Source of the DNA: Hugenholtzia roseola DSM 9546 | GTDB lineage: Bacteria; Bacteroidota; Bacteroidia; Cytophagales; Bernardetiaceae | Direction: 5' to 3' | NCBI RefSeq assembly: GCF_000422585.1 | Contig: NZ_KE383884.1 | Location: 48,107 to 112,106 of the forward strand | Length of the DNA: 64,000 bases | Shown: positions 10,258 through 19,279 of the stretch, one piece after another | Numbering within the stretch: position 1 is the stretch's first letter | Layout: the number at the start of each line of letters is the position of its first letter | Notes under the pieces: model-generated | Told to the model about the DNA's origin: nothing | The model's input: the letters and a program-made list of their open reading frames with translations, nothing else | Databases searched by the model: none | Translations under genes and position numbers: made by a program

Positions 10258-13200
10258 TTAAGAATTTATATCCTCTTCTAAAATAGATTGCAAAACACGC
10301 ATTGCGCCCTCTATGCTGCGTACATTTTCCATAATAAAAATCAGGCGGCTCTCTGTTTCTTTCACCTGACAACGTTCAGGACGCTTCTGCACATAGGCAA
10401 GAAATTTAGAAAATACTTCAGTTTCAAAATATTGAGGCTTGCCACTGACAAAATACGCTCGCATTTTTTCATTTTTAAGCGTCAATTTCTCGAAACCTAT
10501 TTTTTCGGCTACCCACCTTAGCTCTACCGTTTTGAGCAATTCCTCGACAGTAGGGGGCAAATCGCCAAAACGGTCTTTGAGTTCATTTCTAAAAACAAGC
10601 AAATCTTGTTCATTTTTTAATTCATCGGCTCGAATGTAAAGGCTCAAACGCTCCGAAATATTAGGGATATAATCTTCTGGAATCAGAATATTAAAATCGG
10701 TTTCTATATTACAATCTACTTTAATTGTTTTATCTTTTATTTCGTGTGCAAATAAGTCTTTAAACTCCTCTTCTTTCAATTCAGCAATGGCTTCTTCTAA
10801 GATTTTATGGTAAGTATCTAAGCCCAAATCGTTGATAAAGCCGCTTTGCTCTGCTCCCAATAAATCGCCTGCTCCCCGAATATCTAAATCGCGCATCGCA
10901 ATTTTAAAGCCATCGCCTAATTCATTAAACTCCTCTAAGGCACTCAAACGCTTGCGCGAATCAACAGTAAGGGTAGAAACCGAAGGGACAAGCAACAAAC
11001 AGAAGGCTTTGCGGTTACTTCTGCCCACACGCCCCCTCATTTGGTGCAAATCTGATAAACCAAAAAGATGTGAATTGTTAATGATAATGGTATTTGCATT
11101 AGGAATATCCAAACCCGACTCGATGATATTGGTAGCAACTAACACATCGAGCTGCCCACTAATAAAGTTCATCATCACCTTTTCCAAGTTTTCGTCTGCC
11201 ATCTGCCCATGCCCGATACCCACTTTGGCATCTGGTACAAGACGCGCAATCATACCCGCCACTTCATAAATATCGCTCACGCGATTATGCACAAAGAAGA
11301 CCTGTCCGCCACGTCGCAATTCATAACTTACCGCATCTCTAATCGTTTCTTCCGAAAAAGTATGCACCTCCGTCGTTACAGGCTGACGGTTAGGCGGCGG
11401 CGTGTGCATGATAGACAAATCTCGCGCCCCTAAGAGTGAAAACTGCAAGGTGCGCGGAATGGGCGTAGCCGTTAGGGTCAGGCAGTCTATGTTATGGCGC
11501 ATTTCTTTTAACTTTTCCTTTGTTTTTACGCCAAATTTTTGTTCTTCGTCTATGATAAAGAGTCCTAAATCTTTGAATTGTATCGTTTTACTTACAATTT
11601 TATGCGTGCCAATTAGTATATCTATTTTTCCATTTGCCAAATCTTCTATAATTTGTTTGACCTCTTTTGCCGTTCTGAAACGGTTGATGTAATCCACACG
11701 CACAGGCAAACTTTTCAAACGCTCCGAAAAAGTGCGGTAATGTTGGGCGGCTAAAATCGTAGTCGGCACTAAAACCGCCACTTGTTTTCCATTCGCAACG
11801 GCTTTGAAAGCGGCTCTTATCGCAAGTTCGGTCTTGCCAAAACCCACATCTCCACAAATGAGCCTATCCATCGGCACAGGTTTTTCCATATCTGCCTTGA
11901 TTTGAGAGGTGGCTGTGGCTTGGTCGGGCGTATCTTCGTATAAAAATGAAGTTTCTAATTCAATTTGCATATAATCGTCGGGCTGACAGGCAAAGCCACG
12001 CATGGTAAGCCTTTTTGCATACAAATTGATTAAATCTGTACCAATATCTTTTAATCTTTTCTTTACCTTTCGCTTTTTATTTTCCCACTCACCTGTTCCC
12101 AACTTGCTCAATGCTACCTGCGAACCTTCTTTGCCTGTATAACGCGCTATTTTATGAAGTGAATGAAGACTTACAAATAAAATATCGTTATCTCTATAAA
12201 TCAAACGCACTGCCTCCTGCTCTTTTCCACCCACTTCTATTTTTTCAAGCCCTGCAAAACGCCCAATTCCGTAATCTATATGCGTTACATAATCACCGAT
12301 TTGTAATGCGTTCAACTCTTTGAGTGTCAGGGCTTTTGTCTTCGAAAAACGCTCTGTACCTTTGCCCTTGTGGAATCTTTCAAAGACCTGATGGTCGGTA
12401 TAAAGGGTTAGTTTTAGGTTTTGGTCATAAAAACCTTCGTGCAGGGAAAGCAAAAGTGCGCGAATTTCCAACTGCGGCTCTATCTCCTCAAAGATACTTT
12501 GCATGCGCTCTACCTGCTTGGGCAAATCTGCTACTAAAATATTGGTATAATTTTGGTCTTGTTTTCGTTTTAAATCTTCGGCTAAAAGTTTGAAGTCTTT
12601 ATTAAAAGAAGGCTGCACCTTCGTCTGAAAATCGACCACAAAAGGCTCAATATGTTTAGGATATAATTTTTTAGGTAGTGTATGATGGTAATGAAATTGC
12701 GAAAATTTGCTATAACCGTCTATAAATTCCTCTTGGGTAAGAAAAATATGTTCGGGCTTCGAAATAATTTGCGTATAACCTGCTGCCTTTACAATTTCTT
12801 CAAATTCCTGCCCCACTTTCTCAAAATATTTTTCAATTACTTCTAAGGTAAGTTTCTGATTTTCAACCCAAAATAGCGTCTGGGCAGGCAGAAAGTTGAA
12901 AAAAGGCTCGCGACTCTCCTGCGAAAATTTTGCCTCCAAATTCGGTATCAAGACCGCTTTTTCTACCGTCTGTTTCGAAAGCTGACTATTTGGCTCGAAA
13001 AGACGCAAACTTTCTACCTCATCACCAAAAAATTCTACTCGAAAAGGCATCTCATGCGCATACGAAAAAACATCTACAATGCCGCCACGCACCGCATACT
13101 GCCCTGCTTCATACACAAAATCGGTTCGCTCGAAGCCATAACTTTGCAGCACCTCCACCAAAAAATCGCGCCCCAATTCCTCGCCCTTGCGAATGGTAAA

Positions 13201-13713
13201 AGTGTTGGAAAGCAACGTTTTTTTATTCACCACGCGCTCGGTAAGAGCCGCAGGGTAGGTAATAATAATTTTGCCTTTAAAATTTTTAATATCCGTTTCT
13301 TGTTCATATAAATTTTGCAACTGTGCCAACGTTTCGGCACGCTGCAAGACGTTGGCGTTGTCTATCTTTTCAAATTGGTAGGGCTTTTTGTAGGAAGTTG
13401 GAAAAAATAGAACCGTCGGATTGGTAGCATTTGCTTTCTGTTCTAAAATAGAAATCAAATCACTATAAAAATATGCCGCTTTTTCATTGTCTTCTGCCAA
13501 GATAAGTTGTGTTAGCTCTGGACGCGCCTGCTGCAAAGCCGCCACCAAGAGAGCCGTCTGACTCCCTGCCACATTCTGCACATGCACCTGTTCAAGTTGC
13601 GGACTTTTGGCTTTATTTTCCAATAGCTGAAAAAGCGCGTCGGCGCGATACATAGCCAAAATTTCGTCCGTTTGCAGATAAGTCTGGGGTGCTGAAATAA
13701 GCGAATTTTTCAT
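10258..13713 (-). CDS. mfd: Transcription-repair coupling factor Mfd
   Basis: A cytoplasmic DNA translocase of 1151 residues, the normal length. It removes RNA polymerase stalled at lesions and recruits UvrA. The order is a UvrB-like N-terminal region, the RNA-polymerase-binding CarD-like domain (LKELNALQIGDYVTHIDYG) near the middle, the RecG-like helicase motor with Walker A GDVGFGKTE near residue 620 and DEEQKFG as the Walker B box, the translocation motif HQMRGRVGRSNR, and the C-terminal TRCF domain. The start ATG at 13713 is preceded by a TAACTTTG -7-like box at 13782-13775 on the minus strand. The nearby giant gene has its own promoter, so the two are probably separate units. Confidence 0.96.
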   Translation of the reverse strand: MKNSLISAPQTYLQTDEILAMYRADALFQLLENKAKSPQLEQVHVQNVAGSQTALLVAALQQARPELTQLILAEDNEKAAYFYSDLISILEQKANATNPTVLFFPTSYKKPYQFEKIDNANVLQRAETLAQLQNLYEQETDIKNFKGKIIITYPAALTERVVNKKTLLSNTFTIRKGEELGRDFLVEVLQSYGFERTDFVYEAGQYAVRGGIVDVFSYAHEMPFRVEFFGDEVESLRLFEPNSQLSKQTVEKAVLIPNLEAKFSQESREPFFNFLPAQTLFWVENQKLTLEVIEKYFEKVGQEFEEIVKAAGYTQIISKPEHIFLTQEEFIDGYSKFSQFHYHHTLPKKLYPKHIEPFVVDFQTKVQPSFNKDFKLLAEDLKRKQDQNYTNILVADLPKQVERMQSIFEEIEPQLEIRALLLSLHEGFYDQNLKLTLYTDHQVFERFHKGKGTERFSKTKALTLKELNALQIGDYVTHIDYGIGRFAGLEKIEVGGKEQEAVRLIYRDNDILFVSLHSLHKIARYTGKEGSQVALSKLGTGEWENKKRKVKKRLKDIGTDLINLYAKRLTMRGFACQPDDYMQIELETSFLYEDTPDQATATSQIKADMEKPVPMDRLICGDVGFGKTELAIRAAFKAVANGKQVAVLVPTTILAAQHYRTFSERLKSLPVRVDYINRFRTAKEVKQIIEDLANGKIDILIGTHKIVSKTIQFKDLGLFIIDEEQKFGVKTKEKLKEMRHNIDCLTLTATPIPRTLQFSLLGARDLSIMHTPPPNRQPVTTEVHTFSEETIRDAVSYELRRGGQVFFVHNRVSDIYEVAGMIARLVPDAKVGIGHGQMADENLEKVMMNFISGQLDVLVATNIIESGLDIPNANTIIINNSHLFGLSDLHQMRGRVGRSNRKAFCLLLVPSVSTLTVDSRKRLSALEEFNELGDGFKIAMRDLDIRGAGDLLGAEQSGFINDLGLDTYHKILEEAIAELKEEEFKDLFAHEIKDKTIKVDCNIETDFNILIPEDYIPNISERLSLYIRADELKNEQDLLVFRNELKDRFGDLPPTVEELLKTVELRWVAEKIGFEKLTLKNEKMRAYFVSGKPQYFETEVFSKFLAYVQKRPERCQVKETESRLIFIMENVRSIEGAMRVLQSILEEDINS

Positions 13714-13967
13714 AAGTGCCTGACAAAAGTCCTTTTAAGCTACACAAACAAGCTCTTAACTCGAAAAGAAAGCGCAAAGTTACAAAAAACTGCGAAAAAG
13801 GCATTGTTGCAATCGCAAAAGCTACCATGCGCCCCTAATCTATTGCCACAATTCTATTTCTTTGAGGTCTGCTGATTTTCGAAGCATCAAAGCCAAATTT
13901 AGGGCAACCTTCATTTTTTTCTATCAAAATCTTACCTCTTTGAAAAAAAGAAAAAATAGCAAAACTC

Positions 13968-13998
13968 TTGCATGTCAAAAGCAAAACCATTAATTTTG
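13968..13998 (+). promoter_or_regulatory. Predicted Bacteroidota promoter
   Basis: TTG (13968-13970), exactly 20 bases, then TAATTTTG (13991-13998). The expected transcription start is near 14004. The next coding sequence begins 245 bases further on, and a terminator-like hairpin lies in between. Confidence 0.55.
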
Positions 13999-14003
13999 CG
14001 GAG

Positions 14004-14097
14004 TATTACTATCAAAAAAAAGAAAACCCGTCTGCTCTTTTGTCTAATCTGAAATTTTCCCATTAGAAAAATGCTGCTAAAATAGCATTTTTCTTAC
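14004..14097 (+). ncRNA. Candidate small RNA or attenuated leader
   Basis: A roughly 94-base segment between the promoter at 13968-13998 and the end of a strong hairpin. The hairpin has perfect 11-bp arms AGAAAAATGCT (14065-14075) and AGCATTTTTCT (14084-14094) around an 8-base loop, and its 3' arm is T-rich as in intrinsic terminators. No open frame or known RNA family was recognised. It may be an independent small RNA, or a leader whose termination controls the outer-membrane protein gene at 14249. Confidence 0.35.
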
Positions 14098-14248
14098 CCC
14101 ATAAAGAACCTTTATTTAGATTTTTTCTAAACAAAAAGACATTCAAAGACTTTATAGGCTTAAACAAAAGCACACTTCTAAAAACTTTTGTGGCATTTGT
14201 TTTCAGCTTTCTTTCCTATTTTCTCACCATTGATTAAACAAATCAAAA

Positions 14249-14872
14249 ATGAACACATCAAAGCTATCTCTTTACGTTTTTATCGCTTTCTTGTTAGCCT
14301 TTGTAGGTTTTTCTTCAAATGCAATCGCACAAGAAGATAAAACTTTGCTTAATTCTGATGCAAAAATTGGTTTTTATCTCAATCCATATACTCAAATTAG
14401 TCCTGTGGCAGGCGAAACGGCTGCTTTTTTTGGGGTGCGCGGCGCAGTAACTTTACAAAAAAAATTCGCCGTTGGGGGCTTATATCAGTTTTCAGTCAAT
14501 CAAATCCGCCCAAGCACCGAAACCGACGACAGACTCTATTATGACGTGCAGCAATTTGGGGGCTTTATAGAATATACTCTCAATCCGACTAATGCCTTTC
14601 ACCTTACTTTTCCTTTGGCTATCGGTGGCGGTGAAATTCAAGCCGACTGGCGCGACGGTTTTGAAGATTTAGACGATAACGATAATTTTGGCGAGGCTAC
14701 TTTCTTTTTTGTAGAGCCACGTGTAGAAGGCGAACTTAACCTGCACCGCTTTGTGCGTTTGCATGCAGGCGTAGGCTACCGTTTTGTGGGCGATATAAGC
14801 TATCGAACTTTGGAAAACAATGCAATGCGCGGTATTAGTGCTACTATCGGTATTAAATTAGGAATTTTCTAA
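14249..14872 (+). CDS. Small outer-membrane beta-barrel protein
   Basis: A 207-residue protein with a clear signal peptide (MNTSKLSLYVFIAFLLAF, cleavage after NAIAQ). Alternating aromatic and polar strands and a final strand ending in IGIKLGIF with C-terminal Phe are typical of an eight- to ten-stranded outer-membrane barrel. It has no enzyme motif and I cannot assign a ligand. A hairpin with a T-run follows at 14916-14948. The long upstream leader suggests post-transcriptional control. Confidence 0.7.
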   Translation: MNTSKLSLYVFIAFLLAFVGFSSNAIAQEDKTLLNSDAKIGFYLNPYTQISPVAGETAAFFGVRGAVTLQKKFAVGGLYQFSVNQIRPSTETDDRLYYDVQQFGGFIEYTLNPTNAFHLTFPLAIGGGEIQADWRDGFEDLDDNDNFGEATFFFVEPRVEGELNLHRFVRLHAGVGYRFVGDISYRTLENNAMRGISATIGIKLGIF

Positions 14873-14915
14873 CTTTAATGTTATATGTTCAATGGATTTT
14901 TAAATCTTCAAAATG

Positions 14916-14948
14916 GGTTGCTTGTTTCAGGCAGCCTATTTTTTTTAT
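14916..14948 (+). terminator. Intrinsic terminator after the barrel gene
   Basis: Arms GGTTGCT (14916-14922) and GGCAGCC (14930-14936), with two wobble pairs, are followed by TATTTTTTTTAT. Confidence 0.6.
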
Positions 14949-15085
14949 CGCATAAAGAGGGTAGAAAAGACAGAAATAAGCCCTTGTACTACAAAATTTC
15001 AACTAAATTTTAGGCGAAGCCTGCTTTTTTGTGCCTTTTTCATTACTTTTGGGGAAATTGCGTATTTTTCAAAAAACAATCAAAT

Positions 15086-17308
15086 ATGCCGCCTTCCTAC
15101 ACGCCTTCTGCTTTTCGTTTGGTGTTTTTTTCTAAGGCTTTTCCTACCTCTTTGGCACTTTTTCTTGCTTTTTTTCTGCCCCTTTTTGCTTCAAAGGCGC
15201 AATCGCGTTCTATGCGTGAAGAAATGGATAGTTTGGCAGAAACGTTACAAAAAAATTATTTAGACACAGTTTTATTTAAAAATTCTATTTTTTTAGCACA
15301 AAGGTATATATCTTTACAAACTGATTCTGCACTTTACTACGTACAGGTAGCGGAAAAGCACGCACAAAAAGTAAAAAATCCGCTTTATTTTGCTGAAATT
15401 GCTATCGTGCGCGGCTCTGCCTACGACCGTCTGGGCAATGCGCCTGCTGCTTTAAAAGAAGCCTTCAATGCGCTCAAAATTGGCGATTCGCTGCAAAATG
15501 AAAGCATTTTGGCACGTGCCTACAACCTTTTGGGTATCTTACACAAAGGACAAGATGAGTACGAAACGGCAAAAAATTATTGGCTTAAAGCCTACCAAAT
15601 TCGCCTCAAACAGAAAGAGCCTCGCGCCACTGCCATTGTGTCGAATAATCTGGGGGCAGCCTACGATTTATTAGAAAAATACGACTCGGCTGTTTATTTT
15701 TACAATCAATCTATTGCTTTAAAATTACAACAAAAAGATAGCATCGGGGCAGCCCTTTCGCGCACCAATATTGGCGTTATTTTTAAAAAACAAACACAAT
15801 ACGACTCGGCAAAATACCACATCGAAACGGCACTTCGCTCGGTCATAGACAAAGAAAATTTGCACGTCATTGCCATCTGCTACCTCATTTTGGGCGATAT
15901 TGCAGAAGAAGAAAAAGAATACGATAAAATGCAATTTTATGGAAAAAAAATATATGAAATTGCACAAAAAGCGCACATGCTTGACTTTTTAGCCAACTCT
16001 ACCCGTCTGCTCGCTCGCAGTTATGCCGCTAAGGGAAATAAAAATTTGGCTTACGACTATTTAGAACAGTATATTCGCTACAAAGACAGTTTGAGAAATG
16101 ATGAAAATTTGAAAAAAATAGAAAACATAAAATATCAATACAAATTACAACAGAAAGACGAAGAAAACAAGCGTTTGCAAAAAGAAACAGAACTGCAAGA
16201 GGTTCAAATTGCCTTAGCCCAAGCCCAAATAGAACGGCGTGATGCCATTCTTTGGGGGCTATTTTTTGTAGGATTAGCCATCATCCTAACGGCTTATTTG
16301 CTTTATCAGAACGGACAAAAACAACGAAAAATTAGCAAAAAATTAAAAGAAAAAAATGAAGCCTTAGCACAAAGTCAGGAAGATTTAAAACAGGTTAATG
16401 AAGAATTAAATACTACTTTGCAAACCGTACAAAATCAGAAATCGGATATAGAAGAAAAAAACAAAGCCATCACCGATAGCATCAACTACGCACAGCGGAT
16501 TCAGGAGGCAATTTTGCCCGAAAAAGCCGAAATAGAGGCTTTTTTGCGCCCCTCTTTTGCACCTTTGTCAGATTTTACGCAAAATAGTTTTGTGTTTTAC
16601 CAGCCGCGCGATATTGTAAGCGGCGATTTTTATTTCTTTCAGCCTTTGGGCGAAAAAAATAAAAGTGAAAAGGCAATTTTAGCCACTGCCGACTGCACAG
16701 GACATGGCGTTTCGGGTGCGCTTATGAGCATGATTGGCAATGAATTATTGACCCAAATCGTGATTCGCAATCAGATAGAAAATCCAGATGAAATTTTAAA
16801 TACTCTTCATCAAGAAATTAGACGAGTTTTGAAACAAAAACAAAGCAAAACCTATGACGGCATGGACATTTCTGTTGTCAAGATTGATAAGAAGGAGCGT
16901 ACCCTTTCCTTTGCAGGGGCAAAGACCAAACTTGTTTCTGTTTTCAACGGCGATTTAAGCGTTTTGAAGGGCGACAAAATGGAAATTGGAGGCGAACAAC
17001 GCGAAAGTGAGCGCGTTTTTAGCCTGCAAAAACTGCCCTTTCCACACGCCATTCAGCAAGATGGAAAAACAACTTTTCAGATTTATCTTTTTTCAGACGG
17101 TTTTCAAGACCAATTTGGAGGCGAGGAGGGCAAAAAATTAGGCTTTTCAAACTTCAAAAGGCTACTTTTGCAACTTTCAGCCCTACCCATAGAAAAGCAG
17201 GAAGAGGAAATCGCGCATTTTTTTCAGACTTGGAAAGACACAATAGGCAGCCCCGAAGCACAAGTGGATGATGTAATGGTTTTAGGTTTAGACCTTAGTA
17301 AAATTTAA
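15086..17308 (+). CDS. TPR-containing membrane SpoIIE-type serine phosphatase
   Basis: A 740-residue signalling protein. An N-terminal signal sequence is followed by about six TPR-like helical pairs (for example ALSRTNIGVIFKKQTQYDSA), a coiled coil, one membrane segment near residues 387-407, a second coiled coil (about 410-470), and a PP2C/SpoIIE phosphatase domain. The phosphatase keeps its metal-binding aspartates in SGDFY (about 511), DCTGHGVSG (about 535) and the C-terminal DDVMV. In this architecture the periplasmic TPR part senses or binds partners and the cytoplasmic phosphatase probably acts on an anti-sigma antagonist or similar target; no such partner is adjacent. The ATG at 15086 is chosen over 15029 because it directly precedes the signal sequence and a TACTTTTG box lies at 15044-15051. 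Its stop is only 4 bases from the convergent dnaX stop. Confidence 0.85.
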   Translation: MPPSYTPSAFRLVFFSKAFPTSLALFLAFFLPLFASKAQSRSMREEMDSLAETLQKNYLDTVLFKNSIFLAQRYISLQTDSALYYVQVAEKHAQKVKNPLYFAEIAIVRGSAYDRLGNAPAALKEAFNALKIGDSLQNESILARAYNLLGILHKGQDEYETAKNYWLKAYQIRLKQKEPRATAIVSNNLGAAYDLLEKYDSAVYFYNQSIALKLQQKDSIGAALSRTNIGVIFKKQTQYDSAKYHIETALRSVIDKENLHVIAICYLILGDIAEEEKEYDKMQFYGKKIYEIAQKAHMLDFLANSTRLLARSYAAKGNKNLAYDYLEQYIRYKDSLRNDENLKKIENIKYQYKLQQKDEENKRLQKETELQEVQIALAQAQIERRDAILWGLFFVGLAIILTAYLLYQNGQKQRKISKKLKEKNEALAQSQEDLKQVNEELNTTLQTVQNQKSDIEEKNKAITDSINYAQRIQEAILPEKAEIEAFLRPSFAPLSDFTQNSFVFYQPRDIVSGDFYFFQPLGEKNKSEKAILATADCTGHGVSGALMSMIGNELLTQIVIRNQIENPDEILNTLHQEIRRVLKQKQSKTYDGMDISVVKIDKKERTLSFAGAKTKLVSVFNGDLSVLKGDKMEIGGEQRESERVFSLQKLPFPHAIQQDGKTTFQIYLFSDGFQDQFGGEEGKKLGFSNFKRLLLQLSALPIEKQEEEIAHFFQTWKDTIGSPEAQVDDVMVLGLDLSKI

Positions 17309-17312
17309 AAAA

Positions 17313-19099
17313 TTATTCTATATCCAAATTAAAGCGTTTGCGAAGTTCGCTTAGTTGTGGATAGTGTTGTTCTAAATAGTTAAATTTTTCTTCGTTTGTA
17401 AAAACTTTTTTCGGATTATCAGAAGTATCGGTTTCGCCAACTTGGGGCTTGGTCTGCGAATTTTCCGCTTTCAAAAAGACTTGTATTTGCTGATTTTGCA
17501 ACCTATCGCGAGCAAAAATTGCAAACCGCTCCTTGATTTGTTGGTCAAATTCTTCGCGCAAGGTAGGATTGTCCGTATCGGTAAGGAGGATTAGGTCGGT
17601 TTGATTTTCAATGCTCACCTTAAAATTTCTAAAAAATGACCCAAAAATCCAACTTTGTTGGTCGTTCTGACCCAAATAACTTGCCCAAACTGCCTGCGCT
17701 GCCTTCTGGTCAAAGGCTTGGTCGGGCAAAGGTTCGGTAGTAGGTGCTTTTGTTTCTGCTTGGGCGGCAAGATTTTGTGCCTGCTGTTTTTGGGCTTGCT
17801 CCTCGTGCTCCTGCTGCGCCTTTTGGACTGCCGCCTGCAAATTAAGCGCAATCTTGGGCGTAGTTTTTAGCTGCTGTGTCGCAACCCCTGTCAAAGGATT
17901 CGTGGCAGGGGCTGCCTGTGTGGGAGTAGAACTATTAGGATTTTGTACTAACTGCTGACTTTTTTTTTTACATCATCTAAAAGCGATTGCACAGAAAATA
18001 CCTGTTTCAAACTTGCCAACTTTAAAAGTGCAATTTCTATTTGCAGGCGTTGGTCTTTGCTATTTTTATAGCCCTGCTCACAAGAGCTGGCAAGGCTTAA
18101 CGCCGAAAGTAGGAAAGAGGGCGTAGCCGCTTGCGCTTGCTGCTGATATTTTTTGCGTATCGTATCCGACACTTCCAATAAAGTCAGGGTAGTGGCATCT
18201 TGACAGACCAACAAATCGCGCAAATGTTTGCACAAACCCAAGATAAAATGGTGTCCGTCGAAGCCTTTTCTCAAAATCTCATCAAAAAGAAGCAAGGCAG
18301 CACTTCTATCTTCGGCTAAAAAAGAATCTACTACTTTGAAATAATAATCATAGTCTAAAATATTTAAGTTTTCGGCTACACTTTTATACTCCAATTTTCT
18401 ATTTTGGGAAAATGTAACCATCAAATCAAACATAGAAAGGGCATCACGCAAAGCCCCATCTGCCTTCATGCCGATAAGTTGTAGAGCCTCCTGCTCGGCT
18501 TCGATGCCTTCCTTTTGGGCAATTTTTTCCAAATGATGGGCGACATCTTTGGGCTGAATCCGATTGAAGTCGAAAATCTGACAACGCGAAAGGATTGTGG
18601 GAATAATTTTATGCTTTTCGGTGGTTGCCAGAATAAAAATCGCATAAGAAGGCGGCTCTTCCAAAGTCTTCAAAAAGGCATTGAAGGCTTGGTTCGAAAG
18701 CATGTGAACCTCATCGATGATATAGACCTTCTTTTTCGCGCCTCCTTGCGGTGGGTATCGCACCTGCTCGATAAGGTTGCGAATGTCCTCTACCGAATTA
18801 TTAGAAGCCGCATCTAACTCATTGATATTGAGCGAATTACCTGTATTAAAAGTTTTGCAAGAGCCACATTCATTGCAGGGTTCTATATCGGTAGTAAGAT
18901 TTTCGCAGTTGATGGTTTTGGCTAAAATACGCGCACAGGTAGTTTTGCCTACCCCTCTGGGACCACAAAAAAGGAACGCCTGCGCCAACTGCTTCGAGCG
19001 AATGGCGTTTTTGAGCGTATCAGTAATGTGCGCCTGCCCCACGACAGCATCAAAAGTGGAGGGACGGTATTTGCGAGCCGAAACTACAAAATTTTCCAT
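17313..19099 (-). CDS. dnaX: DNA polymerase III tau/gamma subunit DnaX, expressed through a -1 frameshift
   Basis: Clamp-loader ATPase of the replisome. The zero frame (19099 to 17948, 383 residues) holds the AAA+ module: Walker A CGPRGVGKTT, four zinc-ribbon cysteines (CEPCNECGSC region), the DEVHML Walker B and the sensor I region ATTEKHKIIPTILSRC. It ends with VKKKVSS and a stop directly after ten consecutive A. A second frame, -1 relative to it, runs on to 17313 and carries a Gln-rich linker and the tau C-terminus typical of Bacteroidota (EKFNYLEQHYPQL...LRKRF). Joined, the protein is about 595 residues. So the short zero-frame product looks like gamma, and the shifted product like tau. 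The start at 19099 (MENFVVSARKYRP) fits the family; a longer frame to 19186 adds unsupported residues. A sequencing error in the homopolymer is the alternative. Confidence 0.88.
17960..17969 (-). promoter_or_regulatory. A10 slippery tract in dnaX
   Basis: Ten consecutive A on the coding strand, read as GTA-AAA-AAA-AAA followed by GTC. Ribosome slippage by -1, or RNA polymerase adding one A, joins the ATPase frame to the tau C-terminal frame. A 10-bp hairpin in the message (arms at 17905-17914 and 17881-17890) begins about 45 bases downstream, which is farther than usual for a stimulatory structure. Confidence 0.65.
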
Positions 19100-19279
19100 A
19101 TTTTTTCCTACTAAGGCGTATATAAAAGCAATATTTCGCGCTTGTGCCAACAGAGATAGCAACAAAGATAACAAAAAAGATGACACAAGCAGCGTTTCCT
19201 TTTTTTAAAGCGGCGAAAAAGGCTATAAAAAGGCTGAAAAGCGAAAGAACTACCCCAAAAACAAACAAAAAGCGTTTTT

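Larger units (their letters stand above)
13714..14248. other. 535-bp intergenic region with a promoter and hairpin
   Basis: Divergent gap between mfd and an outer-membrane protein gene. It has no convincing coding frame. It holds the mfd -7-like box, a plus-strand promoter at 13968-13998 and a terminator-like hairpin at 14065-14094, which are listed separately. Confidence 0.8.

Noticed and set aside
14913..15263. 116-codon frame overlapping the SpoIIE gene start
   Set aside because: It overlaps the terminator and the N-terminus of the phosphatase gene and has no family features.
17313..17894. Separate gene starting at 17894
   Set aside because: It is the C-terminal part of DnaX; the frame is open upstream to the A10 tract and the start has no promoter or family support.
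17881..17914. Hairpin as frameshift stimulator in dnaX
   Set aside because: It begins about 45 bases after the slippery run, too far for a classical stimulator, so I do not claim this function.
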